Shown: positions 14,491-23,957, counted from the stretch's first letter. The stretch: DNA of 64,000 nt from an uncultured Desulfobulbaceae bacterium (GCA_947259115.1 CAMYKS010000018.1:24937-88936); one strand, 5' to 3'. Program-made: numbers and translations. Notes: generated by a model not told the origin, from the letters alone.

Positions 14491-17400
14491 ACTTGCTTCC
14501 TCCTTTCTCCAATTCTATTTTCAAGCCCGCCGTATACGACAGGAATAACAAAGAGCGTCAAAAGTGTTGACGTTGCCAAACCAAAAATGACAACTGAAGC
14601 CAGCGGCCTTTGCACCTCAGAGCCAGCGCCAGTTGCAAGTAGAAGAGGCAGAAGGCCAAGGATTGTTGTCAAAGCAGTCATCAAAACGGGCCGCAATCGC
14701 AATAAAGCGCCTTCAGTGACAGCGTCATCAACGCTTCTTCCCCGCTCACGTAAATCGTTAAAGTAGGTGACTAGCACCATACCGTTTTGCACAGCAATTC
14801 CGAATAGAGCGATGAAACCAACCGAAGCAGGTACGGACAGATACTCTCCCATTATTAGTAAACCAAGAACGCCGCCTACCAGGGCGAGAGGAACATTGAC
14901 CATGATGATCCCCGCCTGGCGCATGGAGCCAAAACTCATCCAAAGCATCAAGAAAACACCAAGAATGACGATAGGGACAATAATGGATAACCGCGCCATT
15001 GCCCGCTGCTGGTTTTCAAACTGTCCTCCATACTCAATAGTATATCCGTCAGGGATTTTAACCTTTTCAGTTATATTTTGCTGAATATCTGTTACGACAC
15101 TTCCTATATCTCTATTAAGAACATTTCCTTGTACTACCCAGCGCCGTTGATTCTTTTCACGATTAATCTGAATCGGCCCAGTCACCGCTTTGACCTCCGC
15201 CACCTGTCCCAGTGGAACTAACCCCCTACCAGAGGTTGCCAGCAGCATATTACGAATGGCCTCAGGATCACTACGATATTCTTCCTGATAGCGCAGATGA
15301 ATACCGAACCGTCTAGTATTGAGATATATATTATCAACTACTTCACCGCCAACAGCCAACTCTACCATTTCTAAAATCTGACTGACGCTCACCCCATAAC
15401 GTGCACAGGCTTCACGGTCAGCTATGACCTGTATCTGGGGTTGGCCAAAACTCTGTTCCGTGCTCAAATCCACAAGCCCGGGTACATCTTCGATAGCTTC
15501 CTTTATCTCCTCCGACTTCTGACGTAGCACCGTCAGATCTTCACCGAACAGTTTGATAGCGAGTTGGGTTTTTACTCCAGAAAGTAACTCATCAAAAGAG
15601 TTTTGAATTGGTTGAGTAAAGTTAAATTGCACCCCTGGAACGACACTGATCTTTTTGCGTATGGCATCGATCAATTCGGCTTTGCTGGAAAAATTTTTCC
15701 AGTCTTTCTTTGATTTAAGTTCCAGGTGAATTTCACCGGTATTAACCGGGTGTGGATGGCTGCCTGCTTCTGGACGACCGATGCGAGAAACGGTCTCTTC
15801 TACTTGGGGAAACTCCAAAATTTTTCTCTCTAAAGTCATGACCGTTTTTGTCCCTTCTTCGAGTGAAATGGATGGGGCCATGGAGACTCCGATTAAAATG
15901 GAACCTTCTTCAAGGGTCGGAATAAATTCAGTACCGATAATTTTCAAAACGCCAAGGCTAATAATCAGTGAAAGTGCCGAAAACAGGATTATGGCTTTCT
16001 TGAAACGATACGCTGCTGCCAACATGGGCCTGTATATGTTTGAGCACAATTTGATTAACCGATTTTCTTTGTGCTCTTCAGGTTTGATTAAATACAAGGA
16101 CATCACAGGCGCTACCAGCAGAGCAAATAAAAGGGACCCTAATAAGGCAAATGATATGGTAAAGGCCATGGGGGAGAACATTTTTCCTTCAATGCCTTCC
16201 AGAGTAAATAATGGCAGAAAAACCAGTATAATAATTACGATGGAAAAGAGAATGGGCCGCCCCACTTCCCGAGCAGCCGAGAGAATGACCCTCCCCTTGC
16301 TTTCACCTTTTGCTTTTTTTTGACCCATGTGGCGGTATATGTTTTCCACCATTACGATAGCGCCATCACCGAGCATACCTATGGCTATGGCAATCCCACC
16401 CAATGACATCAAATTTGCCGATATTTCATTTAAATCCATAAAGATAATCGCCGTAAGGGCACAAATCGGTAATGAAAGTGCGACAATAAATGCAGTACGC
16501 CAATTTCCCAGAAAGAGAGCCAAAACAAGTATAACAAGCAGGCCTCCCTGCCAAAGGGCTTTTATTACTGTGCCTGTCGCATTGCTTACCAGTTCGGCTT
16601 GTTCATAGTAAGGAACCAATGCAACTCCTTCAGGAAGGGATTTTTCTACTTTTTCCACCTTGGTATAAAGGCGTTCGATTACTTCAGAAGTATTTTCTCC
16701 ATAAAGCTTCATGACAATGCCGGAAACAACTTCCTCTTTACCGTTTCTGGTAACCACACCGCGCCGAATTTCATTGCCATAGCTGATCTCACCTATGTCG
16801 TTCAGAGATATTGGGGTAGCGCCAATATTTTTTATTGGAATACTGGCAATATCTTCCAACTCTTCGATTAATCCGACTCCCCGCACTAGATGTTCTTCAG
16901 AACCAAGAACCAGAAACTGTCCGCCGACATTGCGATTATTGCTGTTGATCGCTGTAACAATCTCTTCAAGGCCAAGGTTATATTTTTGCAGCAGATTAGG
17001 GTCGATCTTTACCTGGTACTGCAGGACATGCCCTCCCATGGAAAGTACGTCCGTAACACCAGAAACGGTTTGCAGCTGGAATTTCACCACCCAATCATTG
17101 ATTTCTCGTAGCCAGGTAGACAGATCTTTGCCGCCAGTATCGACCTTGGTCGAATCTGCTGTCAAATAATAGATAAAGATCTGCCCAAGTCCTGTTGAGA
17201 TGGGTCCCAATGAAGGCGGTTCATCCATTTCCGGCAGTTCTGCTGAGGCAGCTGCCAATCGCTCTGCAACAAGCTGACGGGCGAAGTAGATATCTACATC
17301 ATCTTGAAAATAGACATAGACAACTGCCATACCAAACGCCGAGGTAGACTTGACCTGTGTAACTTTAGGCAGGCCATTCATTGCCGATTCAATGGGGTAT

Positions 17401-17597
17401 GTAATTAAACGTTCAATTTCTTCCGGGGCCATCCCATGCCCTTCTGCGAAAACCGGCACCATTACTGGGGATATATCGGGAAAGGCGTCCACAGGCATCT
17501 TCTGGTATTTAAAGATACCTGCGCCGATAACAACCAAAAGAGCAACTATCACTAAACCTGGACTTTTAAGGGCGGATTCAATTAATTTATTCAACAT
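14487..17597 (-). CDS. heavy-metal efflux RND transporter, CzcA/CusA family
   Basis: A 1036-residue inner-membrane proton/metal antiporter. It has the N-terminal helix, two large periplasmic domains and twelve expected membrane segments. Segment 4 reads GGIAIAIGMLGDGAIVMVEN, the heavy-metal RND signature, and the periplasmic region includes FTQPIQNSFDELLSGVKTQL, closer to CzcA (Zn/Co/Cd) than to CusA. The metal is not certain. It follows the adaptor gene by 15 bases and overlaps the PII gene by 4. Length is normal for the family. Confidence 0.92.
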   Translation of the reverse strand: MLNKLIESALKSPGLVIVALLVVIGAGIFKYQKMPVDAFPDISPVMVPVFAEGHGMAPEEIERLITYPIESAMNGLPKVTQVKSTSAFGMAVVYVYFQDDVDIYFARQLVAERLAAASAELPEMDEPPSLGPISTGLGQIFIYYLTADSTKVDTGGKDLSTWLREINDWVVKFQLQTVSGVTDVLSMGGHVLQYQVKIDPNLLQKYNLGLEEIVTAINSNNRNVGGQFLVLGSEEHLVRGVGLIEELEDIASIPIKNIGATPISLNDIGEISYGNEIRRGVVTRNGKEEVVSGIVMKLYGENTSEVIERLYTKVEKVEKSLPEGVALVPYYEQAELVSNATGTVIKALWQGGLLVILVLALFLGNWRTAFIVALSLPICALTAIIFMDLNEISANLMSLGGIAIAIGMLGDGAIVMVENIYRHMGQKKAKGESKGRVILSAAREVGRPILFSIVIIILVFLPLFTLEGIEGKMFSPMAFTISFALLGSLLFALLVAPVMSLYLIKPEEHKENRLIKLCSNIYRPMLAAAYRFKKAIILFSALSLIISLGVLKIIGTEFIPTLEEGSILIGVSMAPSISLEEGTKTVMTLERKILEFPQVEETVSRIGRPEAGSHPHPVNTGEIHLELKSKKDWKNFSSKAELIDAIRKKISVVPGVQFNFTQPIQNSFDELLSGVKTQLAIKLFGEDLTVLRQKSEEIKEAIEDVPGLVDLSTEQSFGQPQIQVIADREACARYGVSVSQILEMVELAVGGEVVDNIYLNTRRFGIHLRYQEEYRSDPEAIRNMLLATSGRGLVPLGQVAEVKAVTGPIQINREKNQRRWVVQGNVLNRDIGSVVTDIQQNITEKVKIPDGYTIEYGGQFENQQRAMARLSIIVPIVILGVFLMLWMSFGSMRQAGIIMVNVPLALVGGVLGLLIMGEYLSVPASVGFIALFGIAVQNGMVLVTYFNDLRERGRSVDDAVTEGALLRLRPVLMTALTTILGLLPLLLATGAGSEVQRPLASVVIFGLATSTLLTLFVIPVVYGGLENRIGERRKQV

Positions 17598-17612
17598 GAT
17601 AAACCTCCACCT

Positions 17613-18953
17613 TTAATGTCCGTGCCCGGCATGTGCGCCAGCACCACTTGTTACATGGACAGCTTTTAACTCAAAAGCCCCCTTGGAAACATAACGATCA
17701 CCAGCCTTAATCCCTGCCAAAATTTCTGTTTTTCCCTTTATACTTTTGCCGAGAGCAACTTCAATTGTTTTAAAGCCATCATCATCAGGAACAAAAATGA
17801 AATTTTCTCCATCGATGTTTTGAACAGCTTCCGAAGGAACAACCACCGCTGAAGAGGGCGTTTCGCTATGAATTTGCCCTTTTACAAATATTCCTGGCTT
17901 CCAAAGGCCATTTGGATTTGGCAGGACAACTCTCCCTAAAACTGTCCGGCTCTCTTCGTTTACTACCGGGCCAATCAGAGAAAGCTTTCCTTCAGTTACT
18001 TCGCCTTCTGTAGAAGATAACAGGATATGAAGACCCTCTTTTACCCGACCAAGGTCCTGAGCCGGGATCTGGAGGTCTACCCAGACCATAGAGAGGTCAG
18101 CAACAGTGAAGACCTCTCCCTCATCAATTTTTTCACCTCGGGTGATATGTTTAGCAATGATGGTTCCGGAAAGAGGTGACTTAAGCTCGTAACGGCCAAA
18201 GGCTTCATCCTTAGCACTCGGCAGATCATTAATTTCTTTCTCTGTCAGGCCAATAAAAATTAACCTGCGCTTAGCTGAGTGTAACATTGTCTCGGCGTTT
18301 TGATGCACAGACTGTGCCTCAAGCCAGTCAGCTTCGCTGGCGATATTTTCCTGTTTTAAATACTGTTTCCTTTCAAAAGTACGTTTGGTTAATTCAAGGT
18401 TCCGAAGTTTTTCTAAGTAGTCGGCTTTCAACTCGGTTAATTCAGGAGAATCAATTGTGGCCAGGACCTGACCTTCCTGCACTTCATCGCCCAGGGAAAT
18501 ATTTACTTTATGGACAATTCCGGGAACCCTGGGGACAAGATGGGCCATTAGGTCTTCATTTAAGCGTACTTCACCGACCAATGACAAAATTTGCTCAATA
18601 TCGCCAGAGTGAGCAATAGAGACAATCAGACCGATTTCTTTTTGCTGCTCCTCGGTTATTTCGACAATGCCAGCCTCATCACTGTGTCCATGTTCATCAT
18701 CTTCACTTTCTCCTTCATGTCCTTCGTCTTCACTATGGCCACTTTCCTCAGCATGCTCGTCTTCTTCATGCTCGTCCTCATCATGCCTGCCATCATCGTC
18801 ATGATCATCGTTATCGTTATGCACCAGCTCTTTTTCCGGAAGGGCAGTCTCTTCAGCATTTTTTCTTTCATCATTGATGGCTGTTAGAGCTACGGCCCCA
18901 CTAACTATAACGGCTAGAAAAACCACCAATAAAATTATATGTTTGTATTTCAT
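17613..18953 (-). CDS. RND efflux periplasmic adaptor, CzcB/CusB type
   Basis: A 446-residue membrane fusion protein. An N-terminal membrane anchor (about 5-25) is followed by a very acidic His-rich stretch (about 44-95, many HDEDEH/EEDEHAEE units), then barrel-sandwich and alpha-hairpin domains (VHKVNISLGDEVQEGQVLA, LKSPLSGTIIAKHITRGEKI) and a final AHAGHGH tail. The acidic His-rich region probably binds divalent metal in the periplasm. It links the RND pump to the TolC-like channel. Its start overlaps the tolC-like gene by 4 bases. Confidence 0.92.
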   Translation of the reverse strand: MKYKHIILLVVFLAVIVSGAVALTAINDERKNAEETALPEKELVHNDNDDHDDDGRHDEDEHEEDEHAEESGHSEDEGHEGESEDDEHGHSDEAGIVEITEEQQKEIGLIVSIAHSGDIEQILSLVGEVRLNEDLMAHLVPRVPGIVHKVNISLGDEVQEGQVLATIDSPELTELKADYLEKLRNLELTKRTFERKQYLKQENIASEADWLEAQSVHQNAETMLHSAKRRLIFIGLTEKEINDLPSAKDEAFGRYELKSPLSGTIIAKHITRGEKIDEGEVFTVADLSMVWVDLQIPAQDLGRVKEGLHILLSSTEGEVTEGKLSLIGPVVNEESRTVLGRVVLPNPNGLWKPGIFVKGQIHSETPSSAVVVPSEAVQNIDGENFIFVPDDDGFKTIEVALGKSIKGKTEILAGIKAGDRYVSKGAFELKAVHVTSGAGAHAGHGH

Positions 18954-20329
18954 GATAAATCCCTTTCTGTTGTATCATTATTTTTAGGAGATAATACCGG
19001 TGCAGATGTTGCCCCTTTACCGATAAGGCGCTCAATTTCGATTCTGCTATTTTCCTGTTCTAGAAGCAGATTGAGATGGGTTCTGCGGGTATCAATCCAG
19101 GTCCTCTGTGCGTCCAATAGGCTGAGGATATCTAACTCGCCTGCATTATATGCCTTGTTGATTGATTCATAGGCATTTTGTGCTACAGGAAGCACTCGAG
19201 ACTCCAGTGATTGAACAGCTTTCCTGGAAGAAACCAGGGTTTGCCAAGCCTCTTGCAGTTCTGTATAAAGGTCCAGTAGTTCAGCCTCATTTTCATAATG
19301 CACCTTGCGGGACAGAGCTTTTGCTTCAGCAATGCCTCCCTGGTTTCTATTAAATAAAGGAAGTGGAATACTTATCCCCAGGAAAAAAGCATGGTCGTTG
19401 GTTTCATTAAAATGTTGAATACCGCCTGCCAGTTCCAAGTCAGAAGCTTTTTCTGCCACGGCCAGATTAAGATTGGCATCAGCCCCAGCTAATTGTGCCT
19501 CCATGAGATACCATGCAGGGCTCTGCTTAATAGCTTCTTTCAGCTCCTGTTCCGTAAAATCTGGGACAGGTTTATATTGGGCTGAGATTTTTGAAAAACG
19601 AGGAAATTGTGCCCCCCATGACGAAGCTAAAATATACTTTGCTGCCTCAAGTTCTCTTCTGGTCTGTTCGATTTCGACTTCCGCCATTGCCAGTTCTACT
19701 TGACTTTTAGTAAGATCAAGAGGCGAGGTGTCACCAACTTTAACCCGCTTGACAATAACTTCATGTATCTTGCTGATAAGTTCTACCTGCTCCTCCTGAA
19801 GACTCAATAGTTCTTGTAAAGTAAAAACTTTAACAAAACGTTTCTCGACCTGAGCCTTGATTTCGATAATTTCTATCTGGTGCTCAAGGTCGGCGATTCT
19901 AATTGCAGCCTCAGCTTCGCTAACCCGTTTGTTGATTTTTCCGCCAAGTTGAAACTCCTGGCTGATGCCTACCCGGCTGGACATGGCATCGGTTCCAGAA
20001 TAATCTCCTGAGCCACCAAATTCTTCAATTTCTCCGAACAAGGCCGGGTTAGCAGGCAAGCCAGCCTGTTGTGCTTTTCCTTGTCTGGCTATTATTTCAT
20101 GCCAGGTTGCACCTAGAGATGGATGGTTATTAATAGCTGTTTCCAAGGCCCAGTCAAGAGTGAGCGGATCGGCAGGCTTTTCGAGTTTTGCTGGAGTCTC
20201 TCCAGTTAAAGTGTATTGCGGCTGAACAAGCTCTGCACTTGAAGAAGCGGCCAAACAATTATTTGGCATAGTGTATTCAGCCATAAAAAGTGTCATGGTT
20301 AAAGACACCCATAGAACCGAAAATTTCAT
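18950..20329 (-). CDS. TolC-family outer-membrane efflux protein, CzcC/CusC type
   Basis: A 459-residue outer-membrane channel with a Sec signal peptide and two outer-membrane efflux repeats (about 60-245 and 260-440). Characteristic segments are NHPSLGATWHEI near the start and YNAGELDILSLLDAQRTWIDTR near the end. It is the first gene of the czcCBA-PII operon. The 8-bp palindrome at 20436-20454, just upstream, is the only visible operator candidate, so regulation by the nearby MerR is not evident for this operon. Confidence 0.9.
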   Translation of the reverse strand: MKFSVLWVSLTMTLFMAEYTMPNNCLAASSSAELVQPQYTLTGETPAKLEKPADPLTLDWALETAINNHPSLGATWHEIIARQGKAQQAGLPANPALFGEIEEFGGSGDYSGTDAMSSRVGISQEFQLGGKINKRVSEAEAAIRIADLEHQIEIIEIKAQVEKRFVKVFTLQELLSLQEEQVELISKIHEVIVKRVKVGDTSPLDLTKSQVELAMAEVEIEQTRRELEAAKYILASSWGAQFPRFSKISAQYKPVPDFTEQELKEAIKQSPAWYLMEAQLAGADANLNLAVAEKASDLELAGGIQHFNETNDHAFFLGISIPLPLFNRNQGGIAEAKALSRKVHYENEAELLDLYTELQEAWQTLVSSRKAVQSLESRVLPVAQNAYESINKAYNAGELDILSLLDAQRTWIDTRRTHLNLLLEQENSRIEIERLIGKGATSAPVLSPKNNDTTERDLS

Positions 20330-20435
20330 AAATATATACCTCAGTTATACTTTACTGTGTCTGCCGTGTATCACGAAAAGCTGTGGCAGTAACAGATAAG
20401 CTTGGAGTAAAAACAAGCTTAACCAGAAGTGTTAG

Positions 20436-20454
20436 GCATGTAGCAACTACATGC
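20436..20454. promoter_or_regulatory. perfect 8-bp inverted repeat, candidate operator
   Basis: GCATGTAG (20436-20443) and CTACATGC (20447-20454) are perfect complements separated by CAA. The site lies about 110 bp before the czcC-like start, in the gap after the small exported-protein gene, a sensible place for a repressor site. Its protein is unknown. Confidence 0.4.
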
Positions 20455-20493
20455 AGCATTTCATTCTTGAATGGAAAAACTACTTGCGAGGTT

Positions 20494-20949
20494 TCAAATC
20501 AGAAGCACAGTTGTACTGATAAAGCCAAGAGGTGCTGGAAAGGAGGTCCTACTTTTAAGGTATGAGTTAAGAATTGTAGATTGAACAACTTGGTAGGGGG
20601 AAAAATATATGCTCTCTTCTCCGACTAACGGCGGGGAATATACTATAATTTCTGTTTTGGCCAGGAGCACTTTCTCGGAGGGAGAGAACAATTCTTCTTC
20701 TGAGTCACAGTTTGCAAGAATATCCAGGCAATCGCCATGATGATCCTCGCTGGAATAGGCTGAACTCAATGATTGAGATTGTTGGATTAACAGAGTCTCG
20801 GCACAGAAATCAGATGATATTTCTAGATGTCCATCGGTGCCAAAGCAAAGATTAAGGTGCATGTCCTCAGGAAGGGCATACACAGTAGTTGCCTGCAGTA
20901 AAAGTAGCAGAGCAATCAATGGCCGAATTTTTTTTATCAATCGTCTCAT
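20494..20949 (-). CDS. small exported Cys/His protein upstream of the RND operon
   Basis: A 151-residue protein of no named family. It has a signal peptide (basic MRRLIKKIRP, hydrophobic LLLLLQATTVYA) and then LNLCFGTDGHLEI, a Cys at SSDFC, and HHGDCLDILANC. Short secreted proteins with this CxGxDGH and Cys/His pattern often precede czc operons, so a metal-binding or sensing role is likely but inferred. ATG at 20949 is preferred to TTG at 20958. No good RBS is seen. A weaker sigma-54-like site lies upstream at 21026-21041. Confidence 0.55.
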   Translation of the reverse strand: MRRLIKKIRPLIALLLLLQATTVYALPEDMHLNLCFGTDGHLEISSDFCAETLLIQQSQSLSSAYSSEDHHGDCLDILANCDSEEELFSPSEKVLLAKTEIIVYSPPLVGEESIYFSPYQVVQSTILNSYLKSRTSFPAPLGFISTTVLLI

Positions 20950-21025
20950 AAAATCCAATTGTTGTTTAAAAACACTGTAACCTCAATAAAACGTATTAAT
21001 TCTAATAAGCATCAATCATACAGAT

Positions 21026-21041
21026 AACAAGATTTATGCCA
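21026..21041 (-). promoter_or_regulatory. weak candidate sigma-54 promoter
   Basis: On the minus strand TGGCAT (21041-21036), five bases, then TTGTT (21030-21026). It has the same layout as the sites at 648-663 and 3899-3914 but two mismatches. It lies about 90 bp before the exported Cys/His protein. Confidence 0.3.
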
Positions 21042-21138
21042 GAAATATATTTTTATTCTATAAAAGCAGAATTGCTGTGTGAAATAAAATGGTTATATGG
21101 GGCGCTGGCCCTTTAAAAAGTTTTACGAAAATTCATGT

Positions 21139-21712
21139 TTATTTCTCAGCCAGTAGCTGGTCCAGGCGGGCTTGCAGTTTTATAAGTTTGGCATCGAAGC
21201 TTGTTGTGTTTAAGAGATCAAAAAACTGTATCTTCCCTTTATCATCAATAATCAGATTTGACCCGATAGCGACTTCTGAACGTGAGAGATCCGGCAACAG
21301 GTTTGGTGGCGAATAACTTGCGGCGACCTCTCCCTTGAGATCCAGCAGGACCGGGAAAGTAAATCCTCTCTTACTGGACCATCTAGCCGCCACTTCTTTG
21401 CTTTCTTTTACATCGATGATGAGAACCTGGACATTCCGATCCTTATGTTCTTTCCAGAGTGCTTCAAGATGCGGAGCCTCCGCATTACAGAATGGTCACC
21501 AGCTTGTTGCAAAGTGGATGACGACGAAATTGTCGAGCAGATCGGCAAGGGCTACATTCCCACCCTGTAGGGTTTCCAGATTGAATGCAGGGGCAGTTTC
21601 TCCAATTTTAGGCTGCGGGAGTTCCTCAGCAAAGCCGCTTACTGGAAAAGTCATAAGGAGCAGCAGAAGTATAAGAACATTATTTTTAAAAGAAAAAAAT
21701 CGATTACGACAT
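21139..21712 (-). CDS. TlpA-like thioredoxin-fold selenoprotein (UPFC active site)
   Basis: Reading through one in-frame UGA (21498-21496) gives a signal peptide (LLLLLMTFPVSGFA), TlpA-like KIGETAPAFNL, an active site TSW-Sec-PFC, then FTFPVLLDLKGEVAASY and a C-terminal helix. The UGA sits exactly where the first Cys of WCxxC belongs, and a 7-bp hairpin follows 10 bases later. That is recoding, not decay. The start is odd: a good AGGA-ATG pair at 21724-21710 is out of frame, and dropping one base in the second codon would join it to the signal peptide. A single-base frameshift or sequence error is likely. It is the last gene of the selenoprotein cluster and probably reduces periplasmic disulfides. 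Confidence 0.8.
21469..21485 (-). promoter_or_regulatory. SECIS-like hairpin in the TlpA-like gene
   Basis: ATGCGGA and TCCGCAT pair perfectly over GGC, starting 10 bases after the UGA at 21498-21496. Bacterial SECIS elements lie in this position inside the coding sequence and recruit SelB. Confidence 0.6.
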
Positions 21713-21803
21713 AGTCGTTATCCTCGCTTGAAAACTGTTAAAAGTGAATAGTAACTGAGACAATTTTAATTAGTCACAGATACACACCCATAAATAAACC
21801 TTT

Positions 21804-22652
21804 TCATATATTTTTGTTCTTTTCTTTTCCAGATGGTTCACGCCCGCTCCGGTTAATAGGATACGCACCAGGATCACCGACGAAAGGTAACGCTAACAAC
21901 CAAGGAAGTGTAAGTCGTTTCTGGTCACGGAACTGTGAAAGACCAATTGTCATTTCTTCATGACCAGCCGCTGGTTGAGCTCTGTATGTTCCAAACAGCC
22001 TGTCCCACCAAGGAAAATTAAAACCGAAGTTACTGTTTGTTTCTCTGATGACAACTGAATGATGTACTCGATGCATGTCTGGAGTTACCACAATAAGGCG
22101 AAGCAATCTGTCAACACCAGAAGGCATATGGATATTTCCATGATTAAACATTGAGGTTCCATTGAGAAGAACTTCAAAAAGGATTACGGCGAGAACTGGA
22201 GGACCAATAATTACAACTGTGGCTATTTTAATACCCATGGACAACATGACCTCTATGGGATGAAATCTTAGTCCCGTTGTTACATCTACATCAAGATCTG
22301 CGTGGTGCATCATATGGAGACGCCAGAAAACCGGGACCGCATGAAACATTACATGTTGGAAATAGATGATAAGATCAAAGGTTAGGACTGCTATCAAAAT
22401 TTTGATGGGATACGGAAGGGAGATCTGGTTAAGTATTCCGACTGAGGCTTGACTAGCTGCAAAGGAGGCGGCAAGAACAGGGAAAATTCCTCTTACAACT
22501 GCGGTTCCCAGAACAGTAATACTTATATTGCTGAACCAGCGAACGGTTTTTGAAGTGGTGAATTGGCGCCGGGGTGACAGAAATTCCCAAATCGCAACAG
22601 CAACAAAGATACCGAAAAAAGCTGTAAGCCTTACGGATACCTCATTAATCAT
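21804..22652 (-). CDS. fatty acid hydroxylase/sterol desaturase superfamily membrane protein
   Basis: A 282-residue membrane di-iron-type protein with four or more hydrophobic segments. The histidine motifs are HVMFH (about 102-106), HMMHH (about 115-119), a middle NHGN/H region and HRVHHS near 197. These ligate the diiron centre in sterol desaturases and lipid hydroxylases, which use O2. An oxygenase in a cluster of reductive selenoproteins is unexpected, and the substrate is unknown. It starts 3 bases after the thioredoxin-like gene's stop, so co-transcription is likely. Confidence 0.82.
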   Translation of the reverse strand: MINEVSVRLTAFFGIFVAVAIWEFLSPRRQFTTSKTVRWFSNISITVLGTAVVRGIFPVLAASFAASQASVGILNQISLPYPIKILIAVLTFDLIIYFQHVMFHAVPVFWRLHMMHHADLDVDVTTGLRFHPIEVMLSMGIKIATVVIIGPPVLAVILFEVLLNGTSMFNHGNIHMPSGVDRLLRLIVVTPDMHRVHHSVVIRETNSNFGFNFPWWDRLFGTYRAQPAAGHEEMTIGLSQFRDQKRLTLPWLLALPFVGDPGAYPINRSGREPSGKEKNKNI

Positions 22653-22655
22653 AAT

Positions 22656-23084
22656 TCAGCCTGCATCTCCGGAAAACTCCTTCTCCTTTAGAGCTTTTTC
22701 AATGGCTGCCTCAAGTTCTGTTGGGTGTGGTACGGTTGTAAAGGTTACTTCTCCGTTTATAAGGATAGTCGGTACTTTCAGCATCTTCCCTGCCTTTTCA
22801 CATAAAGTCAAAAAATACCTGGCGTCCTTCTCGTCCCCTTGCCTGATTACTGTGCGAATATCGATCAGACCTTCGAATTTTTCAGCAATCATATCTACAG
22901 TGTTAATCGCAAAATCATAGAGGACACAGTGGACACGTTCGCAGATTATTTCGACAAGAACGGGTGCTTTTCCTGTGGCTACCCGTGGCTGAATAGGCTC
23001 ATAAAGATCATCTGGTATGCTATGCGTTTTACAACCGGAAGATTCTTCACTAAGTACTTCAATTTCTAGATCCTTTTTAGACAT
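22656..23084 (-). CDS. thioredoxin-fold protein with CERVHC motif
   Basis: A 142-residue soluble protein. After a 40-residue N-terminal tail the sequence VLVEIICERVHCVLYDFA looks like a thioredoxin beta-alpha unit with a Cys-x4-Cys pair instead of CxxC. A cis-Pro segment follows at VPTILINGEVTF. It resembles glutaredoxin-like or DUF-type thioredoxin folds in sulfur gene clusters. The Cys spacing suggests metal binding or sulfur transfer rather than simple disulfide exchange; this is an inference. It sits between a DsrE gene and the hydroxylase-like gene. Confidence 0.65.
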   Translation of the reverse strand: MSKKDLEIEVLSEESSGCKTHSIPDDLYEPIQPRVATGKAPVLVEIICERVHCVLYDFAINTVDMIAEKFEGLIDIRTVIRQGDEKDARYFLTLCEKAGKMLKVPTILINGEVTFTTVPHPTELEAAIEKALKEKEFSGDAG

Positions 23085-23116
23085 TGGATATGACCTCTTT
23101 TTATCTTATTTTTCGA

Positions 23117-23476
23117 TTACCAGGTAATTGATTCCCGGTCTGCCATTTCAGCAGCAATTGTCGGGATATGAATTATCTTGACACCTTCAACAAGTTCATC
23201 TTCGGAAATATTGTAGGTTTTGGCGCAGGCGCCACATAAATACATCGGAACTTTTTCCTCGAGCAAGATAGGGAAAAGGTCTCTGACAGGGGCAAAATTT
23301 CTTCCTTCGATGGTTTCGGCCACACCTTTCTTGGCTAAATGAGCGCCTTCAAAAATATAAAATATAACCAAATCAGCATTTTCACTGAGAAGAGATACAG
23401 CAAGTGCAACAGCAGCGTTTGCCCTGTCCTGGTCATCGGTGGAATGGGTGATAATCAAAACATATTTTTTGTTCAT
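23117..23476 (-). CDS. DsrE-family protein
   Basis: A 119-residue DsrE/DsrF-like protein: YVLIITHSTDDQDRANAAVALAVSL at the start, then DLVIFYIFEGAHLAKKG, and a Cys pair in MYLCGACAKTYNI. The Cys of DsrE/TusD proteins carries a persulfide in sulfur relay. It has no signal peptide, so it is cytoplasmic. It is followed 32 bases later by the thioredoxin-fold gene and preceded by a second DsrE gene. Confidence 0.85.
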   Translation of the reverse strand: MNKKYVLIITHSTDDQDRANAAVALAVSLLSENADLVIFYIFEGAHLAKKGVAETIEGRNFAPVRDLFPILLEEKVPMYLCGACAKTYNISEDELVEGVKIIHIPTIAAEMADRESITW

Positions 23477-23496
23477 GTGTATCTCCTTTATTGAAA

Positions 23497-23916
23497 TTAA
23501 AAAACTAAATTCATGTCAGCTTTCATGACAATATCAGTGTAATAGGTTTCGGGGTCTGCAAGGGTGACACCTTCGATGAAGTCATCATCTTCAAATTCAA
23601 AAACACTTTTATTGAGTGGACAGGCCAGAAGCCTAGCCCCCTCCATGTGCAGCATGAGCAGCATGTCTTCCGGCATTGGCAGGTTCATTGCTTCCATGCG
23701 GGCCATTACTTTCTGCTGTTCTTCCTCCGGCTGGTCGGGCAAGCATTTAAGGTCGTTAATTTTTTCTTTATGCACCGCGTTGATGCCTCGTGATCCGAAA
23801 AAAACGGTTACCTCAGCTCCGGCTCGCTGTAAGCTCAAAGCGGTCATCAGGCCGTTGAATACCTGGCAAAGTTCATCGTGAAAAATCATAATAGATGCAT
23901 TTTTGTGTTCACTCAT
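23497..23916 (-). CDS. DsrE/DsrF-family sulfur-relay-like protein
   Basis: A 139-residue cytoplasmic protein of the DsrE/peroxiredoxin-like group: SIMIFHDELCQVFNGLMTALSLQRAG, EVTVFFGSRGIN, and a Cys in GARLLACPLNKSVF, where the family's reactive Cys lies. It is paired with another DsrE gene 21 bases downstream. Together they suggest handling of persulfide or an analogous selenium species within this cluster. The partner proteins are not known. Confidence 0.82.
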   Translation of the reverse strand: MSEHKNASIMIFHDELCQVFNGLMTALSLQRAGAEVTVFFGSRGINAVHKEKINDLKCLPDQPEEEQQKVMARMEAMNLPMPEDMLLMLHMEGARLLACPLNKSVFEFEDDDFIEGVTLADPETYYTDIVMKADMNLVF

Positions 23917-23957
23917 GACACTTTCTCCTTATCTGAGAGACAATAAACTCAGTTTGT

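Noticed and set aside
21139..21712. TlpA-like gene as a pseudogene because of an in-frame stop
   Set aside because: The stop is UGA exactly at the first active-site Cys and a SECIS-like hairpin follows; neighbours show the same pattern.
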